In this document: piece after piece, positions 35,041 to 44,233 of the stretch | Layout of the letters: each line of letters begins with the position of its first letter | Numbering within the stretch: the first letter of the stretch is position 1 | NCBI GenBank assembly: GCA_963974915.1 | Contig: CAXBES010000013.1 | Span: 50,936 to 114,935 of the forward strand | Source: CAXBES01 sp963974915 | Lineage (GTDB): Bacteria > Bacteroidota > Bacteroidia > Flavobacteriales > Flavobacteriaceae | DNA: 64,000 bases | Direction of reading: 5' to 3' | Translations under genes and position numbers: made by a program | Notes under the pieces: generated by a model | Seen by the model: the letters and a program-made list of their open reading frames with translations, nothing else | What the model was told of the DNA's origin: nothing | Databases searched by the model: none

Positions 35041-37272
35041 TTAAAACCTGAATCCGGCTGTCACATACCATTCGCCTTCGTCACGCTCTGGAGAAAATGC
35101 ATATTTTAATTCGAGGGGGCCCAGGAAAGTGTCCATTCCATAGCCCAGACCAAAACCGCTGTAGTTTATCCCGTCTATCCAACCACCATTTTCAAAGAGA
35201 TCATCCCCTACATTGGAGATGTTTCCGAAGGCAATTATATAATTATTCTTATAGATTTCGTAATCCAGTGTTAGTGCAGATTTTAAATAGGTATTACCTC
35301 TTAGGCTCAAAGGCTGATAGCCATACAAGGGGGTGATATTGTTAACTTCTTTAAATCCATAACCCCCAACAAAAAAATCTAAAGACTGTGTGCCGTTATC
35401 GCCAATTTTAAAACCCCCTTCGCTTGTAAGAAAGGCAGAAAATTTACCAATTGAGACCGCATAGCCTGCAAAAGCCTTAGCAATTGAGAATTGTTTGAAG
35501 TCGTTATTTCTCCCATGGGCAAATAAATACAGGTGAAAATCCCCTTCAAAAAATAAGCCGCTATTTGGGAAAAAGGTATGGTCTAAGGTATCGTACTTTA
35601 AAAATCCATACGTACTGTAATAGTTGGTGCTTTCAAAAACCGTTCGCGGTAGATTATTTTCGTCTATCCCGATAGTTTCAGAAATATATCTCAGGTATTT
35701 ATGTTCAATTCCTCCTCCTATTAAAAAGCTTCTTCTAAAAAGGGTTTCGGCATAAATTTGGTTTGTAAAATCTTCGTACTGCAATCTAATTTGATTTAGC
35801 TGGGAGCTATCACCAGTGAGCGTTTCCGGCTCCACAAATTCGGGCTTAACGTTCTCTTCAAAAAAATTAAAACTCGAGTTGAGTCCAACGCTCCAATAAA
35901 ATCCTTTATCGATATAATAGTTAAAATCGTATCGAAGGTTATCACCAACCATAAAATCGAATGAAGCAATGTCGTTATTTGTAAACAAACGCTTACGCGT
36001 TATATTGATCATTGCTGCAGATCTGTAAAGATCATCGTAATGTGCTCCTAAACGCAATAACATTTTCGCATTATTCTCACGAATGGTAAAAACGATCTTA
36101 TATTCATCTTCGCCAACAGGAACCAGTCTGTAATCTATATCCTGAAAGTTGTTCGTTGCAGATAGATTATTAACCCCTTCACTAAATGCTTCGTAAGTGA
36201 TCTCGGACGGAGTTTTTAGCTTTAATTTTCCCAAAACATAGGCTCTGGTATACTTTTCAGTACCATTAATCTCAACATCTTTCACAAAAAACGAATCTCT
36301 ATCCAGGAAAGTCACATCTTTCTTAGGAGATTGTTTTTGTCGTGATGCAACGTTCATTAGTTCATCTTTTAATGCATCTGCTGCAATTTCGCCCGATTCT
36401 ATGATCTCTCTACCATCACTAAAGGAAACAACCGTAAAATCTTCAATATTAGGCTGAATATAGATATCGGTTCTATCCTTTTTATCTTTCATTGCACTAA
36501 TGGTGCGATAGTTATTTATTTGAACAAGTACATCGAATGCCGACTGAAGCGCGTTGCGATCCTTTAACCCATCCTGAACATCGATACCAATAATAACATC
36601 CATTCCTTTGGCTCTAACTTCGTCAATTGGATAATTATTTACCACTCCTCCATCCACAAGCAAGGTATTGTCTACCATTACCGGACTAAACAAAGATGGA
36701 AGTGCGCCGCTCGCCGAAACCGCCCTTGGAAGATAACCTTTATCTAAAATTACTTCTTCGCCTGTTTCTACGTTTGTCGCTACACAGAAGAAGGGGATTG
36801 GTAATTTACTAAAATCGTTAGTGCTGTTAACGTGCGCCGTAAGTTTAGACAATAAATTATATACATTTTGCCCTTTTGAGAGTCCGGAGGGAAAACCCAC
36901 CTGAAATTTATCGAAAGGTAAGGTAATGGCATATTTTTCAGACTCCTCCTTCTCATAAAAGGTTTTTGCGCTACGCGGAATATCATCCTGTATAATGATA
37001 TTAAAATCTACAGAGTTAAAGATCGAGTCTAGCTTATTTGCAGTATAACCTGATGCGTAAAGCGCGCCAATAATTGCACCCATACTCGTTCCACCAATAT
37101 AATCTATTCGCACCCCGGCCTCTTCAATAGCCTTTAAAGCCCCAATATGTGCAAGACCTTTAGCTCCACCACCACTAAGCACCAAGCCCACCTTAAGATC
37201 TTCGGCATCGCTATTTTGCGCCTGACCAAGTGCTGCTAATAATACAATTAAAGTGAATACTATTTTTTTCAA
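35041..37272 (-). CDS. Patatin-like phospholipase with POTRA and outer-membrane barrel (type Vd-like)
   Basis: The 743-residue protein has a signal peptide (ending GQAQ), a patatin lipase domain with the oxyanion motif GGGAKG (34-39), nucleophile motif GTSMG (Ser63) and DGG (Asp207), a POTRA-like domain (~330-400) and a C-terminal 16-strand-type surface-antigen barrel ending in GFRF. The order patatin-POTRA-barrel is that of PlpD/FplA type Vd autotransporters. The start is a TTG at 37272 that overlaps the uvrC TGA (37269-37271), with no nearer ATG before the lipase domain; translational coupling with uvrC is expected. The lipase could act at the surface or be released. Confidence 0.9.
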   Translation of the reverse strand: MKKIVFTLIVLLAALGQAQNSDAEDLKVGLVLSGGGAKGLAHIGALKAIEEAGVRIDYIGGTSMGAIIGALYASGYTANKLDSIFNSVDFNIIIQDDIPRSAKTFYEKEESEKYAITLPFDKFQVGFPSGLSKGQNVYNLLSKLTAHVNSTNDFSKLPIPFFCVATNVETGEEVILDKGYLPRAVSASGALPSLFSPVMVDNTLLVDGGVVNNYPIDEVRAKGMDVIIGIDVQDGLKDRNALQSAFDVLVQINNYRTISAMKDKKDRTDIYIQPNIEDFTVVSFSDGREIIESGEIAADALKDELMNVASRQKQSPKKDVTFLDRDSFFVKDVEINGTEKYTRAYVLGKLKLKTPSEITYEAFSEGVNNLSATNNFQDIDYRLVPVGEDEYKIVFTIRENNAKMLLRLGAHYDDLYRSAAMINITRKRLFTNNDIASFDFMVGDNLRYDFNYYIDKGFYWSVGLNSSFNFFEENVKPEFVEPETLTGDSSQLNQIRLQYEDFTNQIYAETLFRRSFLIGGGIEHKYLRYISETIGIDENNLPRTVFESTNYYSTYGFLKYDTLDHTFFPNSGLFFEGDFHLYLFAHGRNNDFKQFSIAKAFAGYAVSIGKFSAFLTSEGGFKIGDNGTQSLDFFVGGYGFKEVNNITPLYGYQPLSLRGNTYLKSALTLDYEIYKNNYIIAFGNISNVGDDLFENGGWIDGINYSGFGLGYGMDTFLGPLELKYAFSPERDEGEWYVTAGFRF

Positions 37273-39068
37273 ATCTTTTTATTGTTAAAATGCTCAACTA
37301 TTTTTTTAGCTCTACTAGAACCCACAACTTTCGCTAATTCTTCAAAACTTGCTTTGGAAATGCGTTTACTGCTCCTAAAATGAGAAAGTAACTCAATAAC
37401 TGTTTTTTCTCCAATCCCCGGAATAGTCTCTAACTCGGTATTCAACGCTTCTTTACTGCGCTTTTGACGGTGAAATGTAATTCCAAAACGGTGTGCCTCG
37501 TTTCTTAATTGTTGTATGATCTTTAAAGTTTCAGATTTTTTATCCAAATACAACGGAATTGGGTCGTCCGGGTAAAAGAGTTCTTCTAAACGCTTAGCAA
37601 TTCCAATAATTGCAATTTTCCCTCGTAATCCAAGTTTATCTAAACTCTTCAGCGATGAAGACAATTGTCCCTTCCCCCCATCTATGATGATAAGTTGTGG
37701 TAATGGTTGCTCTTCTTCTAACAATCTTTTATAACGTCTGTAGACTACTTCTTCCATGGAGGCAAAATCGTCCGGACCTTCAACGGTTTTAATATTAAAT
37801 TTACGATAATCCTTTTTACTCGGTTTTCCATTTTTGAAAACCACACATGCCGCCACTGCGTTAGTCCCTTGAATATTACTGTTATCAAAACATTCTATAT
37901 GTCTGGGTTCTTCCTTGAGTCTAAGATCCTTTTTCATTTGGGCCATGATCCGCTTTTCATGACGATCGGGATCCACTATTTTTGCCTGCTTAAAACGTTC
38001 CATACGGAAGTATTTGGCATTGCGAATAGAGAGATCCAGTATTTGTTTTTTATCCCCGGCCTTCGGAACATGCACCTTTACACCTTCTTTAACCGTAATT
38101 GGAAAAGGAACATACACCTCTTTCGATTGTGAATGAAATCGCTGTCTTAGCTCTATCACCGAAAGCTGAAGTAGTTCTTTGTCTGTTTCGTCTAACTTCT
38201 TTTTAATCTCCAAGGTGTGCGACCTGATGATACTTCCGAAGGAAATTTGTAAAAAGTTGACATACCCATAGGTCTCATCCGAAATTACCGAGAAAACATC
38301 GACATTAGTGATCTTAGGATTCACAACCGTAGATTTTACCTGATAATTTTCTAAAATATCTATTTTTTCCTTTACACGCTGGGCATCTTCAAATTTGAGT
38401 TCTTCGGCATACATCTTCATCTGTTGCTTAAACCGGGTCAAGGAGTTCTTAAAATTACCTTTTACTATATTTCTAATAGCCTCAATATTCTCATGATACT
38501 CGGCTTCAGAATAGAGACCCTCGCAGGGGCCTAAGCAATTGCCAAGATGGTATTCCAGACAAACCTTATATTTACCTGCATGTATTTTTTCTTCGGAAAG
38601 ATCATAGTTGCAAGTGCGAAGCGGGTACAATCCTTTTATAAGATCCAGCAAAGTATGTACGGTCTTCATGCTCGTAAATGGCCCAAAGTATTCTGAACCA
38701 TCTCTAATCATTCTACGTGTTGAAAAAACTCTTGGAAAACGTTCATTCTTAATACAGATCCACGGATACGTTTTATCATCTTTCAACATCACATTGTAGC
38801 GTGGCTGATACTTTTTTATTAGATTATTCTCTAATAAAAGTGCATCGGTTTCGGTAGAAACTACAATATGCTTTATAGTTTTGATCTTTTTTACTAAAAG
38901 CCGGGTTCGTGCATTATCATGTTGCTTTGTGAAGTAAGACGATACTCTTTTTTTAAGATTTTTAGCCTTTCCTACATATAACAACTTCTCATCTTTATCG
39001 TAATACTGATAAACCCCCGGAGATTTGGGGAGGGTAGAAATTTGCAATGTAACGGAAGCGTCATCCAT
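37269..39068 (-). CDS. uvrC: Excinuclease ABC subunit C
   Basis: The 599-residue UvrC shows the GIY-YIG nuclease N-terminus (PGVYQYYD...LLYVGKAKNLKKRV, ~17-43), the cysteine motif with CLEYHLGNCLGPCEG (~170-184), a UvrB-binding UVR segment (~205-240), the RNase H-like 3' nuclease domain with IECFDNSN and LIIIDGGKGQ, and the helix-hairpin-helix tail (IPGIGEKT). It makes both incisions in nucleotide excision repair. Its stop overlaps the start of the downstream patatin-barrel gene. Confidence 0.97.
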   Translation of the reverse strand: MDDASVTLQISTLPKSPGVYQYYDKDEKLLYVGKAKNLKKRVSSYFTKQHDNARTRLLVKKIKTIKHIVVSTETDALLLENNLIKKYQPRYNVMLKDDKTYPWICIKNERFPRVFSTRRMIRDGSEYFGPFTSMKTVHTLLDLIKGLYPLRTCNYDLSEEKIHAGKYKVCLEYHLGNCLGPCEGLYSEAEYHENIEAIRNIVKGNFKNSLTRFKQQMKMYAEELKFEDAQRVKEKIDILENYQVKSTVVNPKITNVDVFSVISDETYGYVNFLQISFGSIIRSHTLEIKKKLDETDKELLQLSVIELRQRFHSQSKEVYVPFPITVKEGVKVHVPKAGDKKQILDLSIRNAKYFRMERFKQAKIVDPDRHEKRIMAQMKKDLRLKEEPRHIECFDNSNIQGTNAVAACVVFKNGKPSKKDYRKFNIKTVEGPDDFASMEEVVYRRYKRLLEEEQPLPQLIIIDGGKGQLSSSLKSLDKLGLRGKIAIIGIAKRLEELFYPDDPIPLYLDKKSETLKIIQQLRNEAHRFGITFHRQKRSKEALNTELETIPGIGEKTVIELLSHFRSSKRISKASFEELAKVVGSSRAKKIVEHFNNKKI

Positions 39069-39202
39069 ACTTCAAAGATACTAGCAATTTTATTTTTCAA
39101 TGTTTTTATTGGATCAATTAATGTTAAATGCAGGTTAAACTGAATTACTATAAAACCAACCGCTGCTTAACTTCGTATTTCTTGTAAATACCAACCCGCT
39201 TT

Positions 39203-39622
39203 TTGATTGTAGAAAATTTCATATATGTTTTTAAGAAAAGCGCCATATTGCTTTTGATATCTCTATATGTTATAACGCCGTTTAAGGATGTTATTTCCGA
39301 AACTGCTCATAAGATTTCACATGCATGGAATGAAAACAGTAATTCTTCCTCTGCACAACATCATAATCATGGGCAGGAAGATCATCATCATCAGCATCAA
39401 TTAATTTCCTTTTTTGAAGCTGTTTTTTCTTCGGAAAGCGATACTTCTACTTCAGATGATAGTATTCTTAAAGTAACTTTCGACAAACATCTAACACAAG
39501 ATACACTGTTGATCAAGGTGCTAAATGAACCTTTTAGAAAAAATAATTATTTCTATTACTTGCCGGTGTATTCAACCTATTCGAGTATGCTTACTCCTCC
39601 TCCCGAGCAACATTTTTCATAA
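39203..39622 (+). CDS. Small His-rich membrane-anchored or exported protein
   Basis: The ~139-residue product appears to start at a TTG at 39203, since an in-frame stop precedes it and no in-frame ATG is near; a second TTG within the hydrophobic segment is possible. It has one N-terminal hydrophobic segment (~13-25) and then a striking histidine cluster around residues 54-66 (HHNHGQEDHHHQHQ), a likely metal-binding tract. The C-terminal half is polar with a few aromatic residues. I recognise no family. It lies 59 bp upstream of a TonB receptor with His-rich motifs, so a shared role in zinc, copper or nickel handling is plausible. Confidence 0.65.
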   Translation: MIVENFIYVFKKSAILLLISLYVITPFKDVISETAHKISHAWNENSNSSSAQHHNHGQEDHHHQHQLISFFEAVFSSESDTSTSDDSILKVTFDKHLTQDTLLIKVLNEPFRKNNYFYYLPVYSTYSSMLTPPPEQHFS

Positions 39623-39681
39623 CCGTTAATTCACTTCATTGGTTATAACCAATCAAGTATTTCTCCATTTAAAACACAATT

Positions 39682-41904
39682 ATGAAAAGTAAATTCTTAA
39701 CGTGTTTACTGCTTTGTTATGCCTATACTCAAGCACAATCCCTTTCGGGAAAAGTAGTAGACCAAAATAATAACGCCATAGAAAATGTGGCCATATTCAA
39801 TAAAAATAATAACACTCATTCGCATACCAATGCATCGGGAACCTTTACTATGGACAAGGTTTCGATTAATGATGAAATCTATATTTCACATTTAGGATTC
39901 GAAAGCTACCGCTATACCATTAAGGATGCAGATCTCTCAAAAACTTTGCTGGTAACCCTAAACGAAACTGCGGTTTCATTATCTCAGGTGATGATAACCC
40001 CGGAGATAAATACCTTAAACCTGATCTCCAGAATTGATCTTGCGACCAATCCCGTAAAATCTTCACAGGAGATTCTTCGGAAAGTGCCCGGACTCATTAT
40101 TGGGCAACACGCGGGAGGCGGTAAGGCAGAGCAAATATTTCTACGCGGGTTCGACATTGATCATGGAACAGATATAAATTTATCGGTTGACGGAATCCCG
40201 GTGAATATGGTTTCTCATGCCCACGGACAAGGATATAGTGACCTCCATTTCCTAATTCCGGAAACTATTGAAAAGATCGATTTTGGAAAAGGTCCCTACT
40301 ACACCGAAAGAGGAGACTTTACGACGGCAGGGTATGTCGCATTTAAAACGCGTGATGAACTTAAAAACAGTTCGGTATCGGTTTCATACGGGGATTTCGA
40401 TTCGTTTAGAACGGTTGGATTGTTCAATTTGGTAAATACCAGTAAGAATGATGCTTACATCGCAACTTCGCTCAATACTTTTAACGGACCCTACGATTCG
40501 CCTCAAAACTTCAACCGATTAAACCTTATGGGAAAATACACCACCAAGGTAGATGCGACCCAGAAAATTTCGGTGTTGGCTTCTCACTTTCAGAGTAAAT
40601 GGGATGCTTCAGGGCAAATTCCGCAACGTGCCGTAGATTCGAGGCTAATAGGTAGATTTGGTGCTATAGACGATACTGAAGGTGGAAATACAAGTAGAAC
40701 GAATTTACTCTTAAGTCATAATAAGGTTCTTTCCGAAGATAAAAAACTGGAAACCGAAGTATACTACTCACATTACGATTTTGAACTGTTTTCAAATTTT
40801 ACATTTTTTCTCGAAGATCCTATAAATGGCGACCAAATTGCACAAAGGGAGGATAGAAATCTCTACGGATTTAAGACCGCGTTAAGTGAAAAGATCAATT
40901 TTTCCAACTTCGATCTTGAGTACACCGGTGGAATTGGATTACGTTATGATGATGCTAATGAAGTAGAATTATCGCACACGAAAAACAGGTATGAAATTCT
41001 GGACCGATTGGCCTATGGTAATATTGACCAGATCAATGCTTTCGGATTTCTTAACACAGAACTCGATTTTGGAGATTTTAAGATAAATCCGTCACTTCGC
41101 TTCGATTATTTTAAATTTGATTACGAGAATTTGCTTAGTGAAACCTACGACAACAAAAGTGAGACCAAGACTTTTGTGAGTCCGAAGCTCAACTTTTTCT
41201 ATAGTCCGAACCAAAGATCTCAGTTTTACTTAAAAACCGGGATCGGTTTTCATTCTAATGATACGAGAGTTGTGGTTGCCAATGAAGAAACCCAAACATT
41301 ACCCGCGGCTTATGGAATAGATCTGGGAACAATTTACAAGCTTACAGATAAAGTTGCACTAAACACGGGTGTTTGGGCATTATTTTTAGATCAGGAATTT
41401 GTGTATGTCGGTGATGCCGCTATAGTTGAACCTAGTGGGAAAACACGAAGATTGGGAGTAGATCTCGGACTGCGTTATGAGGCATTTAACTGGCTTTATT
41501 TTTACGGGGATATAAACTATACTTATGCGCGAGCGACAGAAGAACCGCAGCGAGAAGATTATATTCCCTTAGCTCCGGATCTTACATCCTCCGGCGGAAT
41601 AGCATTCGAAAATTTAAATAATTTTTCGGGGGGAATTAATTACAGATTTGTTAATGATAGAGCCGCCAACGAAGACAACAGCATTGTGGCCGATGGATAC
41701 TTTGTAACAGACTTCACAGTTAATTACACATACGATAATGTGGTGTTCGGAATTATTATTGAAAACTTATTCGATACTCAATGGAATGAAACTCAGTTCG
41801 CAACCGAAAGCAGGTTGCAAAATGAATTGAATCCTGTTGAAGAGATACATTTTACACCGGGAACTCCGTTCTTCCTGCAAGGTAAAATTACCGTTAATTT
41901 TTAG
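39682..41904 (+). CDS. TonB-dependent receptor, possibly for a metal
   Basis: The 740-residue receptor has a signal peptide (ending TQAQ), a carboxypeptidase-like regulatory domain (~20-95), a plug with 'FLRGFDIDHGTDINLSVDGIPVNM' followed by VSHAHGQGYSDLHFL (~165-200), and a barrel ending in KITVNF. The His-rich plug stretch is conserved in a widespread TonB receptor subfamily and resembles metal-site motifs. The upstream gene encodes a His-rich small protein. Uptake of a metal or metal complex is inferred; there is no adjacent regulator to confirm it. Confidence 0.9.
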   Translation: MKSKFLTCLLLCYAYTQAQSLSGKVVDQNNNAIENVAIFNKNNNTHSHTNASGTFTMDKVSINDEIYISHLGFESYRYTIKDADLSKTLLVTLNETAVSLSQVMITPEINTLNLISRIDLATNPVKSSQEILRKVPGLIIGQHAGGGKAEQIFLRGFDIDHGTDINLSVDGIPVNMVSHAHGQGYSDLHFLIPETIEKIDFGKGPYYTERGDFTTAGYVAFKTRDELKNSSVSVSYGDFDSFRTVGLFNLVNTSKNDAYIATSLNTFNGPYDSPQNFNRLNLMGKYTTKVDATQKISVLASHFQSKWDASGQIPQRAVDSRLIGRFGAIDDTEGGNTSRTNLLLSHNKVLSEDKKLETEVYYSHYDFELFSNFTFFLEDPINGDQIAQREDRNLYGFKTALSEKINFSNFDLEYTGGIGLRYDDANEVELSHTKNRYEILDRLAYGNIDQINAFGFLNTELDFGDFKINPSLRFDYFKFDYENLLSETYDNKSETKTFVSPKLNFFYSPNQRSQFYLKTGIGFHSNDTRVVVANEETQTLPAAYGIDLGTIYKLTDKVALNTGVWALFLDQEFVYVGDAAIVEPSGKTRRLGVDLGLRYEAFNWLYFYGDINYTYARATEEPQREDYIPLAPDLTSSGGIAFENLNNFSGGINYRFVNDRAANEDNSIVADGYFVTDFTVNYTYDNVVFGIIIENLFDTQWNETQFATESRLQNELNPVEEIHFTPGTPFFLQGKITVNF

Positions 41905-41962
41905 TAAAAGGATTTAGAATGGGGGTGATTTTTACATAAATTGCAGTTACTAAATACTTCGT

Positions 41963-42835
41963 ATGAATATTGCCATTTTATCTCGTGGAGAAAGTCTCTA
42001 CTCAACGAAAAGTCTGGTTAAAGCAGGAGAGGCGCGCAATCATGGGATAGAGGTTTTAGACCCGAGTTATTTCAATCTTTCTATTGAAAACGGGGAAGCC
42101 GTACTTCTATATCACGACGAAGTTGTGGATGATATTGATGCCATAATACCCAGAATAGGTGCTTCCAACACTTACTTTGGGTCTACTTTAGTGCGTCATT
42201 TTGAAGCTAGGGGCATTTTTTCTGTAGTTTCTTCGGAAGCGATCTTAAATTCCAGAGATAAATGGACAAGTTTTCAGATTCTGGCAAGAGCGAAAGTCGC
42301 AGTGCCTAAAACTGTTTTAATGAATGCGATCAATTATGAGGAGCAGTTAAATGCTTTTGAAGGCAAACCCGTGATTATAAAATTACTGGAAGGCACACAT
42401 GGAAACGGTGTTATTCTGGCCGAAACTCCGCAGTCTGCACTGGCAACCATCGAAACATTACACACCACGGGCGTGAAGTTTCTTTTGCAAGAATACATAG
42501 CCGAATCTAAAGGAGCAGACATCCGGGTTATTGTTGTGGACGGAGTTGTTGTCGCCTCGATGAAAAGAAAGTGTAAAACCGGCGATTTCAGGTCGAATTT
42601 ACACCGCGGAGGCACTTCCGAAGTAATAAAACTAAGTCACGAAGAAAAACGTCTTGCAATTAGAGCTGCTAAAGCCCTTAAATTAGGAGTATGCGGAGTT
42701 GACATTTTACAGTCTAATGATGGTCCATTAATCCTCGAAATAAATTCCACTCCGGGATTGGAAGGTATTGAAACCACAACCGGAAAGAACATATCCAAAA
42801 GTATCATTGGTTTTGTTGAACGAAACAGGCGTTGA
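41963..42835 (+). CDS. RimK-type ATP-grasp amide ligase, first copy
   Basis: This 290-residue protein matches RimK along its length: N-terminal pre-ATP-grasp domain, PRIGAS, then ATP-grasp motifs VIIKLLEGTHGNGVILAE, LLQEYI, GADIRV, FRSNLHRGG and LEINSTPGLEGIE. RimK-type enzymes add glutamate or other amino acids to a protein or peptide C-terminus, for example polyglutamylation of ribosomal protein S6. It is more divergent from E. coli RimK than the second copy at 43351. The two copies flank a retropepsin-like gene. The target here is unknown. Confidence 0.9.
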   Translation: MNIAILSRGESLYSTKSLVKAGEARNHGIEVLDPSYFNLSIENGEAVLLYHDEVVDDIDAIIPRIGASNTYFGSTLVRHFEARGIFSVVSSEAILNSRDKWTSFQILARAKVAVPKTVLMNAINYEEQLNAFEGKPVIIKLLEGTHGNGVILAETPQSALATIETLHTTGVKFLLQEYIAESKGADIRVIVVDGVVVASMKRKCKTGDFRSNLHRGGTSEVIKLSHEEKRLAIRAAKALKLGVCGVDILQSNDGPLILEINSTPGLEGIETTTGKNISKSIIGFVERNRR

Positions 42836-42923
42836 TCGTATAAAACTTTTCAATGAACAAATTTAATAGTTCAGAATTTTTGCTATCGCATTTTAGTATC
42901 TTGCATTTATAAAATTTCAGAAT

Positions 42924-43361
42924 TTGAAGCGAAAAATTGGCAGAATAGACAAAGCAGACTTTCCGGAGCTAAATCTATTTGATATTGACATAAAAATAGA
43001 TACCGGCGCATATACATCAAGTATTCATTGTAAGAATTTGATAGTTGAAGATAATTATTTAAAATGTGTGTTCTTAGATGAAGAGCACCCTGCATATCAT
43101 GAAAAGCAATTTGTATTTGATAGATATGATGTAAAAGTGGTTAAGAGCAGTAATGGAATTTCTCAGGCCAGATATCGCGTGTTGACCGAAATTGTTTTAT
43201 TTGGCAAAACGTATCCAATTTTTTTAACCCTAAGCGATCGAGAAGAAATGCGCTATCCTGTTTTAATTGGGAGAAAATTTCTCACTAATAGGTTTGTTGT
43301 TGATATCAACAAAACAAACCTTTCTTACAAACTAAAATTGAAACAAAAGCATGAACATTAA
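42924..43361 (+). CDS. RimB-like retropepsin-fold protein ('ATP-dependent zinc protease' family)
   Basis: The 145-residue product starts at a TTG (42924); there is no usable ATG, and the family normally begins at this point (xKRKIGRIDKADFPEL). The retropepsin-like motif IDTGAYTSS contains the catalytic-type Asp-Thr-Gly, and a second conserved block is YPVLIGRKFL. Members are called ATP-dependent zinc proteases or RimB and are found next to RimK in Pseudomonas and elsewhere. It overlaps the next RimK gene by 11 bp, so tight coupling is expected. It may trim or release RimK products, by analogy with rimABK. Confidence 0.87.
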   Translation: MKRKIGRIDKADFPELNLFDIDIKIDTGAYTSSIHCKNLIVEDNYLKCVFLDEEHPAYHEKQFVFDRYDVKVVKSSNGISQARYRVLTEIVLFGKTYPIFLTLSDREEMRYPVLIGRKFLTNRFVVDINKTNLSYKLKLKQKHEH

Positions 43362-44223
43362 GATCCTTTCGGCAAATCCAAACTTATATTCTACGCAACG
43401 CCTTATTGAAGCGGCAAAAAAGAGAAAGCATTCTATTGAGGTTATTAACCATACCAAGTGCGATATCGTCATTGAAAAGAAGAATCCCGTAATTTTCTAC
43501 AAAGGCAAACCCTTAGATCATACCGATGCGGTGATTCCCAGAATAGGTGCTTCTGTTACCTTTTATGGTACGGCAGTAGTAAGACAGTTTGAAATGATGC
43601 GGGTTTTTACCACAACCGAATCTCAGGCTTTGGTACGCTCAAGAGATAAGCTAAGAAGCTTACAGGTTTTATCACGAGCAGGGTTGGGACTTCCCAAAAC
43701 CATATTTACAAATTATTCTAAAAACGTAAAAGAGATCGTTGATCAGGCCGGTGGTGCCCCGGTAATTATTAAATTGCTTGAGGGAACTCAGGGTATTGGG
43801 GTTATCTTAGCCGAAACCCGTAAAGCAGCCGAATCTGTAATAGAAGCCTTTAACAACTTACAGGCCAGAGTTATCGTCCAAGAATTTATAAAAGAAGCCG
43901 GTGGTGCCGATATAAGAGCTTTTATCGTCGATGGTCAGGTTGTAGGAGCAATGAAAAGACAAGGGAAAGAAGGTGAGTTCAGATCTAATCTGCACCGAGG
44001 TGGCCATGCATCTGTAATTGAATTAACAGATGAAGAGGAGATTGCAGCCTTAAAGGCAGCAAAGGCAATGGGTCTGGGAATAGCAGGAGTTGACATGCTT
44101 CAAAGTGCCCGAGGACCTTTAATTTTAGAGGTAAATTCGTCTCCCGGTTTAGAAGGAATTGAAGAAGCAACCGGGAAAGATATCGCCACTACTATAATTA
44201 AATATATAGAAAGACACGTATAA
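43351..44223 (+). CDS. rimK: RimK-type ATP-grasp ligase, second copy
   Basis: This 290-residue protein is very close to E. coli RimK in its conserved blocks: DAVIPRIGAS, SQALVRSRDKLRS, PVIIKLLEGTQGIGVILAE, IVQEFIKEAGGADIRAF, EFRSNLHRGG and EVNSSPGLEGIEEATGKDIA. The E. coli enzyme polyglutamylates ribosomal protein S6. It starts inside the end of the RimB-like gene (11-bp overlap) and is followed after 10 bp by an aspartoacylase-family gene, so ligase, protease-like and hydrolase genes form one unit. Confidence 0.92.
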   Translation: MNIKILSANPNLYSTQRLIEAAKKRKHSIEVINHTKCDIVIEKKNPVIFYKGKPLDHTDAVIPRIGASVTFYGTAVVRQFEMMRVFTTTESQALVRSRDKLRSLQVLSRAGLGLPKTIFTNYSKNVKEIVDQAGGAPVIIKLLEGTQGIGVILAETRKAAESVIEAFNNLQARVIVQEFIKEAGGADIRAFIVDGQVVGAMKRQGKEGEFRSNLHRGGHASVIELTDEEEIAALKAAKAMGLGIAGVDMLQSARGPLILEVNSSPGLEGIEEATGKDIATTIIKYIERHV

Positions 44224-44233
44224 TTAGTACTAA

